Assembly: GCA_947453825.1 (NCBI GenBank)
Contig: CANGHN010000003.1
Span: forward strand, 1-64,000
Source of the DNA: Betaproteobacteria bacterium
GTDB lineage: Bacteria > Pseudomonadota > Gammaproteobacteria > Burkholderiales > Burkholderiaceae
Reading direction: 5' to 3'
Length of the DNA stretch: 64,000 bases
Shown here: in pieces, positions 18,095 to 27,984 of the stretch
Layout: every line of letters starts with the position of its first letter
Position numbering within the stretch: the stretch's first letter is position 1
The notes under the pieces: generated by a model
What the model was told of the DNA's origin: nothing
Databases searched by the model: none
The model's input: the letters and a program-made list of their open reading frames with translations, nothing else
Program-made: the position numbers and the translations under genes

Positions 18095-20710
18095 TTAATT
18101 CAAGACCTTTAAGGCGGCTTTCACAATACTAACTGCATCCACACCAAAGAAGTCCCGTAAGGCCGCTCTAGTATCACTTCTACCAAAACCATCGGTACCT
18201 AAGGTTTCATAGCTTCTACCATTGGGAATATAAGCCCGAATGCTCTCAGGCACTGCGTGGACATAATCAGTAGCAGCAATAATCGGGCCTTTGCTCTGGC
18301 CAAGCAACTGAGTGATATACGGAATAGCACCATCTTGCGCCAACCTTCCCTCTCTTGAGAGCTCACTCCAGCTGGTAACACTGAAAAGCTCAACGCTAAT
18401 TCCATGATCCGACAAAATTTCGGCAGCCTTGACTACCTCGGTCATGATTGCGCCTGAACCTAGAAGACTGATATGCAACTCTTGCTTACCATTTTTGGCA
18501 GGGATCGTTTTAAATTGATAACATCCCTTAATGACGCCTTGAGATACTTCCAATGGCAGATCAGGCTGCGGATAATTTTCATTCATCAAGGTGATGTAAT
18601 AAAACACATCTTTTTGATCAACTAACATCTCACGCATACCTTGATCAACAATGATTGCTAACTCACCCGCAAAGGCTGGGTCATATGCTTTGCAATTTGG
18701 GATAGTGGCAGCCACCAAATGACTACTGCCGTCTTGATGCTGTAGCCCCTCACCGCCTAATGTTGTTCTACCGGATGTCGCCCCCAGTAAGAACCCTCTA
18801 GCACGCTGATCTGCTGCCGCCCAGATGGCATCACCAATTCGCTGAAAGCCGAACATAGAGTAATAGATATAGAAAGGCAGCATTGCAATGCCATGCACGC
18901 TGTAGCTGGTGGCTGCAGCCGTCCAGCTAGCTATTGCCCCAGCTTCACTAATACCCTCTTCCAAAATCTGACCATCTAAGGCTTCACGGTAACTCAATAC
19001 AGAGCCAATATCTTCAGGCTCATAGCGTTGCCCCACACTAGAATAAATTCCCACCTGTTTAAATAAATTAGCCATACCAAAAGTACGTGCTTCATCAGCC
19101 ACAATGGGTACTACTCTTGGCCCAAGCTTAGGATCTTTTAACAAGCCTCCTAAAATACGTACAAATGCCATCGTCGTTGACATCTCTTTACCATCTGCCG
19201 ATAAAGCAAATCCAGCATAAGACTCCAATTGAGGAATATCGACAAGCTCACAATCCGTATAGCGTTTTGGTAATTGACCACCTAATTTTGATCGCCGCTC
19301 TTTGAGATACTGAATTTCAGGACTGGCTTCATCAGGTCTAAAAAACTCTAACTGGGTTGCTTGCTCATCAGACAAAGGTAAATTGAAGCGATTGCGATAC
19401 TCAATCAACGCTGCATCATCCATTTTCTTTTGACTATGCGTGGTCATCTTGCCCTGGCCAGCTTGACCCATACCGTAACCCTTTTTGGTATGCGCCAAAA
19501 TCACAGTGGGCTGTCCTTGGTGCTTAGCTGCTGCCTCATATGCTGCATAGATTTTGACTAAATCATGACCGCCGCGCTTTAAGCGATCAATTTGCTCATC
19601 AGTCATACCCTGTGCTAAGTGGGCTAACTCCTCGTTTTGTCCAAAAAAGTTTTCCCGATTAAAGCGCCCATCTTTTGCGGCAAAGGTTTGCATTTGACCA
19701 TCAACAGTCTCTGCAAATGCCTTTACTAATGCACCCGTGGTATCCCTGGCAAATAGACCATCCCAGTCACTACCCCACACCAACTTGATAACGTTCCAAC
19801 CAGAGCCACGAAATAATTTTTCTAGCTCATTAATGATTTGCCCATTACCACGTACAGGACCATCTAAACGTTGTAAGTTGCAATTTACAACCCAAACCAA
19901 GTTATCTAACTTTTCTCGTGAAGCCAAAGTCAATGCGCTCATACTCTCCGGCTCATCCATCTCTCCATCGCCAAATACTCCCCAAACTTTTCTATTGGAA
20001 CAATCAAGAATTTGACGATCTGAGAGGTAGCGCATAAAACGAGCATGGTAAATAGAGCTAATCGGCCCAATACCCATCGACCCTGTTGGGAACTGCCAAA
20101 AATCGGGCATTAACCAAGGATGGGGATAACTGGATAAGCCTTTTGCACCAACTTTATGCGCACTAATCTCTTGTCGATAGCAAGCGAGATCTTGCTCGGT
20201 GAGTCTACCTTCCAAGTAAGCCCGTGCATACACACCGGGAGCGCTGTGCGGTTGAAAAAATACTAAATCACCTCGATCCCTAGGTTTACCACCCATCTCT
20301 CTTGCACGAAAAAAATGATTAAAGCCAACTTCAAAAAGATCTGCCGCACTGGCATAGCTTGCTATATGTCCACCTAGCTCACCATAAGCTGCATTTGCCT
20401 TTGCAACCATGGCCAAGGCATTCCAGCGCATGAGTGAGGCCAATTTTTCTTCAATCGCTAAATCTCCGGGAAATGGCGGCTGCTGATCGACTGGAATCGA
20501 GTTCACATAAGGGGTCACTAAATCCGGAACCCAATTGATCTGATGCTTATTGGCCAGCTTAACCAAATTGTCCAAAATAAATTTAGCGCGCTCTTGGTCA
20601 CCAGAAGCCAAGAGATCGAGAAAGGCTTCATTCCACTCAGCAGTTTCGGCTGGGTCCGAGTCTATCTTTACCATCTCAAGGAGTTTTTCAAGGTTAGGAG
20701 CGTTCATCAT
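18095..20710 (-). CDS. aceE: homodimeric pyruvate dehydrogenase E1-like 2-oxo acid dehydrogenase
   Basis: 871 aa; VWGVFGDGEMDEPESMSALTLASREKLDNLVWVVNCNLQRLDGPVRGN; full-length AceE-like. Confidence 0.93.
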   Translation of the reverse strand: MMNAPNLEKLLEMVKIDSDPAETAEWNEAFLDLLASGDQERAKFILDNLVKLANKHQINWVPDLVTPYVNSIPVDQQPPFPGDLAIEEKLASLMRWNALAMVAKANAAYGELGGHIASYASAADLFEVGFNHFFRAREMGGKPRDRGDLVFFQPHSAPGVYARAYLEGRLTEQDLACYRQEISAHKVGAKGLSSYPHPWLMPDFWQFPTGSMGIGPISSIYHARFMRYLSDRQILDCSNRKVWGVFGDGEMDEPESMSALTLASREKLDNLVWVVNCNLQRLDGPVRGNGQIINELEKLFRGSGWNVIKLVWGSDWDGLFARDTTGALVKAFAETVDGQMQTFAAKDGRFNRENFFGQNEELAHLAQGMTDEQIDRLKRGGHDLVKIYAAYEAAAKHQGQPTVILAHTKKGYGMGQAGQGKMTTHSQKKMDDAALIEYRNRFNLPLSDEQATQLEFFRPDEASPEIQYLKERRSKLGGQLPKRYTDCELVDIPQLESYAGFALSADGKEMSTTMAFVRILGGLLKDPKLGPRVVPIVADEARTFGMANLFKQVGIYSSVGQRYEPEDIGSVLSYREALDGQILEEGISEAGAIASWTAAATSYSVHGIAMLPFYIYYSMFGFQRIGDAIWAAADQRARGFLLGATSGRTTLGGEGLQHQDGSSHLVAATIPNCKAYDPAFAGELAIIVDQGMREMLVDQKDVFYYITLMNENYPQPDLPLEVSQGVIKGCYQFKTIPAKNGKQELHISLLGSGAIMTEVVKAAEILSDHGISVELFSVTSWSELSREGRLAQDGAIPYITQLLGQSKGPIIAATDYVHAVPESIRAYIPNGRSYETLGTDGFGRSDTRAALRDFFGVDAVSIVKAALKVLN

Positions 20711-20741
20711 TCTTCTCTTAAGGTATTAGTGGTTGATTTAA

Positions 20742-21701
20742 TTACAAAACGGATTTACGAAAGTCAGTCAAGATTTGGGCAATGCATAAGTTAAAACGCG
20801 TTGCTAAGGCGCCGTCAACTACTCGATGATCAGCAGTTAGGGAAAGTGGACAGATGAGGCGCGGCACAAATTGAGCTCCATCCCAGATAGGTTTTATGGA
20901 AGATTTGTTCACCGCCAAGATGGCAACTTCTGGAGCATTAATAATTGGCGCGCAATAAGTACCGCCAATACCTCCAAGGGAAGAAATCGTAAAGCTAGCA
21001 CCCTGCATCTGCTCGGGCTTGAGTTGCCCCTCTCTTGCTAGCCGTGCCATATGAGCAGTTTCTTGAGCAATTTGATTGATGCCCTTCTGATCGGCATTAC
21101 GAATAACAGGAACTACTAACCCGTTTGGGGTATCAACTGCAAACCCAATATGAAAATATTTTTTCAGTACCAGCTCATCACCATCTAATGAAGAGTTTAA
21201 GCTTGGATACTTTATTAATGCAGCTACTGCAGCTTTAATTAAAAAAGCAAGTAAGGTGATCTTGGCTTTTTGAGGTCCAGCCTCACTATTTAAATCATTA
21301 CGAAACTGTTCAAGCTCAGTAATATCAGCATCTTCATGATAGGTAACAGCGGGAATCATTACCCAATTACGCGCCAAATTGGCTGCTGAAATCTTCTGTA
21401 TGCGAGAACGTGGCTGTCGCTCTACCTCGCCAAACTTTGTGAAATCTACTGTTGGCCATGCCAGCAGATTCAAACCTCCGAGCCCTTGATTGACTTGACT
21501 GGATTGAGTGCCAAGAACTGACATAGTCTGTTTAATAAATTGCGCAATATCCCCTTTACTGACTCGTCCGCGATTACCGCTCCCTTTTATTTTTTGGATA
21601 TCCACACCAAACTGACGTGCAAACTTTCTAGCAGAAGGACTTGCCCATGAATGCTCTGATGGATCCTTGCCAATATCGGGAACAAAAAGCTCAATAGCCA
21701 A
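20742..21701 (-). CDS. dihydrolipoamide acyltransferase (E2) lacking a lipoyl domain
   Basis: SPSARKFARQFGVDIQKIKGSGNRGRVSKGDI E1/E3-binding domain; catalytic LTADHRVVDGA; only about 12 aa of lipoyl-domain start (MAIELFVPDIGK) precede it. Confidence 0.9.
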   Translation of the reverse strand: MAIELFVPDIGKDPSEHSWASPSARKFARQFGVDIQKIKGSGNRGRVSKGDIAQFIKQTMSVLGTQSSQVNQGLGGLNLLAWPTVDFTKFGEVERQPRSRIQKISAANLARNWVMIPAVTYHEDADITELEQFRNDLNSEAGPQKAKITLLAFLIKAAVAALIKYPSLNSSLDGDELVLKKYFHIGFAVDTPNGLVVPVIRNADQKGINQIAQETAHMARLAREGQLKPEQMQGASFTISSLGGIGGTYCAPIINAPEVAILAVNKSSIKPIWDGAQFVPRLICPLSLTADHRVVDGALATRFNLCIAQILTDFRKSVL

Positions 21702-21799
21702 AACCCCTCCAAAAATGAATAAAACTCAATAGATTGGGTTTATTTTGTAGCAATATTTGCAAAATAGGATGCTATTTATTGGTAATAATTCATTTTAAT

Positions 21800-21814
21800 C
21801 AGCATAATATGCTG
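21800..21814. promoter_or_regulatory. palindrome in divergent intergenic region, candidate Lrp/AsnC operator
   Basis: CAGCATA-A-TATGCTG 26 bp upstream of the Lrp-family start. Confidence 0.45.
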
Positions 21815-21839
21815 TATTAATTAATTTTTAAGAAATTTT

Positions 21840-22304
21840 ATGAATCTTGACACGATTGATATCCGAATCCTCAATGAACTCCAAAATGACAGCTCATTAA
21901 GCAATGTGGAGCTAGCCAAGCGGGTGCATTTATCTCCCTCACCCTGCCTGATGCGAGTTAAGGCCCTCAAGGACAAAGGTGTGATCAGAAATTATGTTGC
22001 GTTGGCAGACCCTAAGATTCTGGGTCTTGGTTTGAACGTCTTCATATCTATTAGTCTCAAAGAGCAATCTAAGGAAGCATTGGCTGAATTTGAAAAGCGC
22101 ATCTCTGAGCACGATGAAGTCATGGAGTGTTATTTAATGACGGGTGATAGTGACTACCTCATTCGTGTTGCTGTATCCGATATGGGGGCTCTAGAGAAAT
22201 TTATCTTGGAGCAATTAACTCCTATTGCTGGCATTGAAAAAATTCGCTCTAGCTTTGCCCTAAAGCAAGTACGCTACAAGACTGCCCTGCCCCTACCAAA
22301 ATAA
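21840..22304 (+). CDS. Lrp/AsnC-family transcriptional regulator
   Basis: LDTIDIRILNELQNDSSLSNVELAKRVHLSPSPCLMRVKALKDKGVI. Confidence 0.95.
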   Translation: MNLDTIDIRILNELQNDSSLSNVELAKRVHLSPSPCLMRVKALKDKGVIRNYVALADPKILGLGLNVFISISLKEQSKEALAEFEKRISEHDEVMECYLMTGDSDYLIRVAVSDMGALEKFILEQLTPIAGIEKIRSSFALKQVRYKTALPLPK

Positions 22305-22415
22305 CTAGGGCTATCCCCTAGCAATAGAAGTCAGCGCTTTGGTATTTATTGCCTCTGAACCCTTTATTATCTATATTGGGTTAGGTAAATTACTAGAAGA
22401 ACTTTGGAGCTCAAT

Positions 22416-23402
22416 ATGAAACATACTCAACGCCGCAAGCTCATGGGCATAGCCATTGCGATAGGCATTTCATCAAGCTTTAACGCATTCGCTGCTCCAG
22501 ATAGCGACTATCCAAATCGCCCAATCAAATTGATTATTCCCTTTCCTACTGGTGGTAGCACCGATGCCATGGCTCGTGCCATTGCACCAGCGATGGGAAA
22601 AGTACTAGGTCAGCCTATTGTGATTGAAAATAAAGCGGGGGCCTCTGGCACTGTAGCGGCAGACTTCGTCTCAAAAGCAAATCCAGATGGCTACACCCTC
22701 ATTATGGGAACTTTGCATCATACGATTGCGCAATCTGTTTTTGCAAAACTAAACTATCGTTTTGATACAGACCTTGCACCTATTGGAACCGTCGGAATTA
22801 TTCCTAATGCAGTCATCATTAATGCTTCGGTACCTGCTAACAATATTAAAGAATTGGTTGCGCTGACTAAAGCTAATCCTGGTAAATACGACTATGCTTC
22901 TGTCGGACCAGGATCTGCTCACCACTTGATTGGTGAAATGTTCAAACTAAGAACAGGTGCAAGCCTGATGCATATTCCCTATCGTGGTAGCGCTCCAGCA
23001 GTTGTTGATTTACTAGGCGGTCAAGTTTCCGTCATGTTTGACACCATTCCTTCAGCTCTACCCCATATTAAGGATGGCAAAACCAAAGCGTTGGCAGTCA
23101 CTACAGCAAAACGGTCAAGCGCATTGCCTAATGTGCCTACGCTGATTGAATCTGGTGTACCTAATATTGATGTGGGTACATGGAACGGCATCATGGCGCC
23201 TGCAGCAACTGACCCAGCTATTATCAATAAACTTAATCGGGCTACAGTGATTGTGCTTAATGACCCTGAAATTCGTAAACAGTTACAAGCCATGGGCATT
23301 GAACCCACCCCAAGCACACCAGCTGAATTAAAAGCGCGCATTACTAAAGAAGTTCAAGACTATAGCAGTTTGGCAAAAGAACTGAAGCTAACCGTTGAAT
23401 AA
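22416..23402 (+). CDS. Bug/TctC-family receptor
   Basis: YPNRPIKLIIPFPTGGSTDAMARAIAPAM, HIPYRGSAPAVVDLLGGQV; start taken at MKHTQRRK. Confidence 0.95.
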   Translation: MKHTQRRKLMGIAIAIGISSSFNAFAAPDSDYPNRPIKLIIPFPTGGSTDAMARAIAPAMGKVLGQPIVIENKAGASGTVAADFVSKANPDGYTLIMGTLHHTIAQSVFAKLNYRFDTDLAPIGTVGIIPNAVIINASVPANNIKELVALTKANPGKYDYASVGPGSAHHLIGEMFKLRTGASLMHIPYRGSAPAVVDLLGGQVSVMFDTIPSALPHIKDGKTKALAVTTAKRSSALPNVPTLIESGVPNIDVGTWNGIMAPAATDPAIINKLNRATVIVLNDPEIRKQLQAMGIEPTPSTPAELKARITKEVQDYSSLAKELKLTVE

Positions 23403-23440
23403 GTGATTCGCACTATTAGTACACCACTAGAAAGTTACTC

Positions 23441-24655
23441 ATGACCAATCCATCGATCCTCGTTGAGAAAATCGAAACTCTATCTTGCGATGCCGGCTGG
23501 AGAAATTATTACTTTCTAAAAATTACCACCAAAGAGGGAATCGTTGGATGGAGTCAATACGATGAGGGATTTGGCTCGCCAGGCGTAACTAATGTGATTG
23601 AACAACTCGCTCCTGTAGTTATTGGTACCGATATTGCTCACCATGAGCGCTTTTTCAATGACGCTTATTGCAGAACACGCCCCGCCACTGGTGGCATTAC
23701 CTCTGAAGCCATTGGCGCAATTGAAAATGCTCTACTCGATGCAAAAGCGAAGTCCCTTGGCATACCTTGCTATGACCTGCTCGGCGGAAAGATCAGAGAC
23801 AAGATTAGGGTTTATTGGTCTCATTGCCCAACTTGGAGAATCAATCATCCTACCTACTATGGACCTCCCATTACCGATCTTGATGGCGTCAAGAAAATGG
23901 GTGAAATTGCCAAAGCAAGTCAATTTACTGCGCTAAAAACCAATTGGTTCAACCATGCTCAATCACCACTCAAATCCTGGCGCCCTGGATTTGCATCGCC
24001 TTTCTATCCTGAGTTAAATGTTGATAAGGTTGAAATTAAAAACATACTCGATCATCTAGCTGCCTTAAGGGATGGCGCTGGACCCGATATGGATATCTTG
24101 ATCGACTTAAATTTCAATGCCAAAACAGAAGGTTATGTGAAAATTCTGAAGGCAATGGAAGATCTCGATATTTTCTGGGTAGAGATCGATAGCTATAACC
24201 CAGATGCTCTAGCCTTCATTAGAAGCAAAAGTCGCCATCCCATTAGTTCTTGCGAAACCTTATTTGGGGGAAGAGAGCTACTTCCCTTCTTACAGAAAAA
24301 CGCCGTGGATGTAGCCATCATTGATGCAGTTTGGAATGGCGTTTGGCAGTCTATGAAGATGGCAAATCTTGCTGATATTCATGATGTCAATATTGCCCCT
24401 CATAATTTTTATGGGCATCTCAGTACTTTTATGAACGCCCACTTTGCTGCCGCAGTCCCTAATTTAAGAATTATGGAGACTGATATTGATCGGATTGCTT
24501 GGGAAAATGAGTTATTTACGCATGCTCCCGAATATCAAAACGGTCACATGCTCATTCCAAATCGTCCAGGCTGGGGAACAGATCCAATTGAAGAAGCGAT
24601 TAAAGCTCATCCGCCAAAATTGGGTGGTGGGCTTTTAAAGCCATTAGTTAAATAA
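23441..24655 (+). CDS. mandelate racemase/muconate lactonizing enzyme-like (enolase superfamily)
   Basis: AIGAIENALLDAKAKSLGIPCYDLLGGKIRDKIRVYWSH; DILIDLNFNAKTEG; NIAPHN. Confidence 0.88.
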   Translation: MTNPSILVEKIETLSCDAGWRNYYFLKITTKEGIVGWSQYDEGFGSPGVTNVIEQLAPVVIGTDIAHHERFFNDAYCRTRPATGGITSEAIGAIENALLDAKAKSLGIPCYDLLGGKIRDKIRVYWSHCPTWRINHPTYYGPPITDLDGVKKMGEIAKASQFTALKTNWFNHAQSPLKSWRPGFASPFYPELNVDKVEIKNILDHLAALRDGAGPDMDILIDLNFNAKTEGYVKILKAMEDLDIFWVEIDSYNPDALAFIRSKSRHPISSCETLFGGRELLPFLQKNAVDVAIIDAVWNGVWQSMKMANLADIHDVNIAPHNFYGHLSTFMNAHFAAAVPNLRIMETDIDRIAWENELFTHAPEYQNGHMLIPNRPGWGTDPIEEAIKAHPPKLGGGLLKPLVK

Positions 24656-24656
24656 A

Positions 24657-25424
24657 CTACTTCCCCTGGTATTTTGGTTCGCGCTTATCTAAAAAGCTTT
24701 GTAGACCTTCGTGTCTATCCGCGCTATCCTTAACTAAATCCACTTCTCGCAATGCCTGACTGACCTGTTCGATGGGGCTCTTAGGCATTGTTCTAATTCC
24801 GAATGTCTTTAGCATCTCCAAAACTAGTGGGGCATTTTTGGCCAATCGCTCGGCATAGACCATAGCACCCTTGATATGCTCACCAGGCGGAGTTAATTTA
24901 TTCACAAGCCCCACCTGGTATGCACGTTCAGCACTAATCTCTTCACCTAGCAACATCAGCTCCATCGCAACCTTATGGGGAATGCGTGACACGAGACCCG
25001 CGATTAAGCCGCCTGCAAATCCTAACTTTGCCTCTGGATAGGTAAACCTAGCAGTCTCTGTTGCAACACATAAGTCAGCCATCTGCACCAAAGTAATCGC
25101 ACCGCCAATGCACCATCCACTGACAGCCGCAATAATAGGCTTACGAACTTCAATATCACAACCTGGAACGAAGCGTCTGTACTCCGGAAAGGCGGCGTAT
25201 TCCAAATCCTTGCCAACAGAAAAAGCTTTTTCACCTGAACCGGTAATAATAGCCACCCGATCATTGCTCTCATTAAATTGACGCCAAGCATTTGCCAATC
25301 CAATCTCGACCTCTTCATTAATCGCATTGAGTCGCTGTGGGCGGTTGATTGTAATTAGGGCGATATGATTATTTGACTCATAGGTCACTGTCTGGGTCAT
25401 GGCTTTCTCCGATACATTAGGCAA
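24657..25424 (-). CDS. enoyl-CoA hydratase/isomerase
   Basis: IALITINRPQRLNAINEEV, GEKAFSVGKDL, GWCIGGAITLVQMADLCVATETARFTYPEAKLG. Confidence 0.92.
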   Translation of the reverse strand: MPNVSEKAMTQTVTYESNNHIALITINRPQRLNAINEEVEIGLANAWRQFNESNDRVAIITGSGEKAFSVGKDLEYAAFPEYRRFVPGCDIEVRKPIIAAVSGWCIGGAITLVQMADLCVATETARFTYPEAKLGFAGGLIAGLVSRIPHKVAMELMLLGEEISAERAYQVGLVNKLTPPGEHIKGAMVYAERLAKNAPLVLEMLKTFGIRTMPKSPIEQVSQALREVDLVKDSADRHEGLQSFLDKREPKYQGK

Positions 25425-26925
25425 TAGTACTGATTAACTGAGACTTTAATACCTTACCATTCGCAGCCAATGGCAGGCTATCCATCAAGATAATTTTGCT
25501 TGGTCTTTTATAAGGCGACAATTGAGTACTCAAATAAGCAGTGACTTCCTCAACACTAAGCGTATGCTGCTTATCAGGCTCAATAAAAGCCCATACTTCT
25601 TCATTATCAGCTGTAGGACGACCCACTACTGCGGCATGTAGCACGCTAGGATGACTCAACAATACCGACTCTACCTCTAATGGGTATACCTTAAAGCCTG
25701 ATCGAATAATCAAATCTTTAGTTCTACCCACTATATACATATACCCATCAGCGTTGAGATACCCAAGATCTTGGGTATTGAACCAACCGTCCCGATCGAT
25801 TACCTGGCAATTTAATTCTGGATTTTTAAAGTAGCCGAACATTAAGTTAGGACCCCGTACCCAGAGCTCGCCAACTTCACCCACCTCTGCTAAGTCACCG
25901 TCAGTTTTTCTGAACTCTATCTCAACACCGGGAAGGGCTAAGCCAACAGAATCATCTGATTGATGATCCCCAAATCTAGTCCAGGCAACTGAAGGAATTT
26001 CTGTTAGACCATATCCATTTTGAAGGGTACATCCCAAGATTGTCGCAACCCCCTCTTTTAATACTTTATCTATCGGAGCCCCACCAGAGCCTAAAAATCG
26101 CAAGGAAGTAAATCCAGATAAGTCATGCTTTCGAATATGATCAAGCAATTTAGCAAACATCACGGGAGCGCCTTGCAATACCGTTATTTGAAGTTGCGCA
26201 ATCAAATCCAAGCATTTTTCAGGAGAAAACTTCGGCAAGAAACAAATTGATGCTCCGGAATGTAGCGCGCCCAAGAAAACAGATGCCAAGCCCATGACGT
26301 GAGAAATTGGGAGAACGGCCAATACCCTATCCTGTGGAGTGATATCTCTGAGTTGATGCATCATCTTCGCAATGAAATTTAAATTTTCATGCGTCAACAT
26401 CACCCCCTTCGGCAATCCAGTAGTTCCAGTGGTATAGATGATCGCAAAGACATTCGCTTTAATGCCATGTTCCGCTTGATGTTGCGCTTTAATAAACCCA
26501 TATTCACCAAAGAACGTCGAGCGTTGAATGCCTGCCTTGAAATAAGTGGTGTGACTAATGCAATCAAGAGAATTGTCGTGAAAATAAAATTGGGCACTCG
26601 GCTCAGCATGCGCAATAATGCCCTCAATCTCCGGGGCAGAACGCCTTGCATTCTCCAGGACAGCCACCAAACCCATGCGAGCAGCGGACAATAAAAATAC
26701 AGAGTAGCCAAGACTATTTTCACCGACCGCTAAGACTAAATCACCCTGCTGAAGTCCCAGTTGCTTAAGCTCTGCTATTGCACCTGCAATAGCATTTTCC
26801 AGCTGTCCATATGTTAAATCGCCTCTAGCATCATAAATAGCGATGCTTGTGGCTTGCTGCTGTGCCAACCTGGTAATTTCAGCGCTGATGTTCTCGCTCA
26901 CAACTTGATTGAGTCGATCAGTCAA
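25417..26925 (-). CDS. acyl-CoA synthetase (ANL superfamily)
   Basis: IIYTTGTTGLPKGVMLTHENL, QNGYGLTEIPSVAWT, GWFNTQDLGYLNADGYMYIVGRTKDLIIRSGFKVYPLEVE. Confidence 0.93.
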   Translation of the reverse strand: MTDRLNQVVSENISAEITRLAQQQATSIAIYDARGDLTYGQLENAIAGAIAELKQLGLQQGDLVLAVGENSLGYSVFLLSAARMGLVAVLENARRSAPEIEGIIAHAEPSAQFYFHDNSLDCISHTTYFKAGIQRSTFFGEYGFIKAQHQAEHGIKANVFAIIYTTGTTGLPKGVMLTHENLNFIAKMMHQLRDITPQDRVLAVLPISHVMGLASVFLGALHSGASICFLPKFSPEKCLDLIAQLQITVLQGAPVMFAKLLDHIRKHDLSGFTSLRFLGSGGAPIDKVLKEGVATILGCTLQNGYGLTEIPSVAWTRFGDHQSDDSVGLALPGVEIEFRKTDGDLAEVGEVGELWVRGPNLMFGYFKNPELNCQVIDRDGWFNTQDLGYLNADGYMYIVGRTKDLIIRSGFKVYPLEVESVLLSHPSVLHAAVVGRPTADNEEVWAFIEPDKQHTLSVEEVTAYLSTQLSPYKRPSKIILMDSLPLAANGKVLKSQLISTIA

Positions 26926-26930
26926 TGTAA

Positions 26931-27893
26931 TTAATCCACTGAAACGTTTAAGGGCTTAATAACAAGCTCCCATTTGCTCAGCTCAAGGTTGATATATTTA
27001 GAAAATTCACTGGGAGAACTGCCAACTGGAACGGCTCCAAGACTTTCTAATTTTTTGATCACGTCCGGTTGCTTGAGCGTTACCTGAATTTTGGTAGCCA
27101 ACTCATTGACAATGGCTGGTGGAGTGCCAGCAGGAGCAAAAACACCGTACCAGGATGTCACATCAAACTTGGGTATGAATTCAGATACCGCAGGAAGATT
27201 AGGAACAAATGATGAGCGTGTTGGGGTTGTCACAGCTAAACCAATCAATCTACCATCCTTAATAAATGGCAATGCTTCATTAGCAACCGCAAAGGTCACT
27301 TCTCCAGCCATTGCACTTTGCATTGCAGCTGAGCCGCCTTTATATGGAATGTTGGTGATATTCACACCAGCCATTGATTTAATCATTTCACAAGTCAGGT
27401 ACGTACTGGTACCAACGCCCGTGGTAGCGCAGCTAGTTTTCTCTGGAAATGATTTTGCATAAATGAGTAAATCTCTAAAGGTCTTTATCTCAGACTTGTC
27501 CCCAACCACAATGTAATTAGGAACGTTGATAATTTGCGATACAGGAACTAAGTCTTTTGAAATGTCATACAAAGGCTTCTTGTAAAAGAAGTGATTAAGT
27601 ACATTGGCAACGCTACCTACTAAGAATGTATAGCCATCAGGTTTTGCCCTGGCGACCATCTGTGAGCCAATCATACTACCGGCGCCAGGCCTGTTATCTA
27701 CAATGATTGTCTTGCCGATACTAGTCGAAACATTCGTGGCGATTAATCTAGCGACAGCGTCTGTATTGCCAGCGGGCGGAAAGGGCACGATAAAAGTTAA
27801 ATCTCTCTCAGGCCATGCAGAAAAACTGGGGGCGCTCAAAGATGTAAGTAGCAGCCCGAGCAAGAAAACCTTGAGTAATTTTAATGATTTCAT
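26931..27893 (-). CDS. Bug/TctC-family receptor
   Basis: WPERDLTFIVPFPPAGNTDAVARLIA, NIPYKGGSAAMQSAMAGEV. Confidence 0.93.
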   Translation of the reverse strand: MKSLKLLKVFLLGLLLTSLSAPSFSAWPERDLTFIVPFPPAGNTDAVARLIATNVSTSIGKTIIVDNRPGAGSMIGSQMVARAKPDGYTFLVGSVANVLNHFFYKKPLYDISKDLVPVSQIINVPNYIVVGDKSEIKTFRDLLIYAKSFPEKTSCATTGVGTSTYLTCEMIKSMAGVNITNIPYKGGSAAMQSAMAGEVTFAVANEALPFIKDGRLIGLAVTTPTRSSFVPNLPAVSEFIPKFDVTSWYGVFAPAGTPPAIVNELATKIQVTLKQPDVIKKLESLGAVPVGSSPSEFSKYINLELSKWELVIKPLNVSVD

Positions 27894-27984
27894 TGAACCT
27901 CCAGATATACCAATATTAGAACTACTGAACTGACATTATTCTGCTAACCATACCACTCTTTATTACTTGAAAAACTGAATCTTT

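Noticed and set aside
20742-21701. Degraded aceF pseudogene
   Set aside because: Frame is open from a plausible start, and binding domain and catalytic motif are intact; more likely a genuine lipoyl-less form, although assembly error must be excluded.
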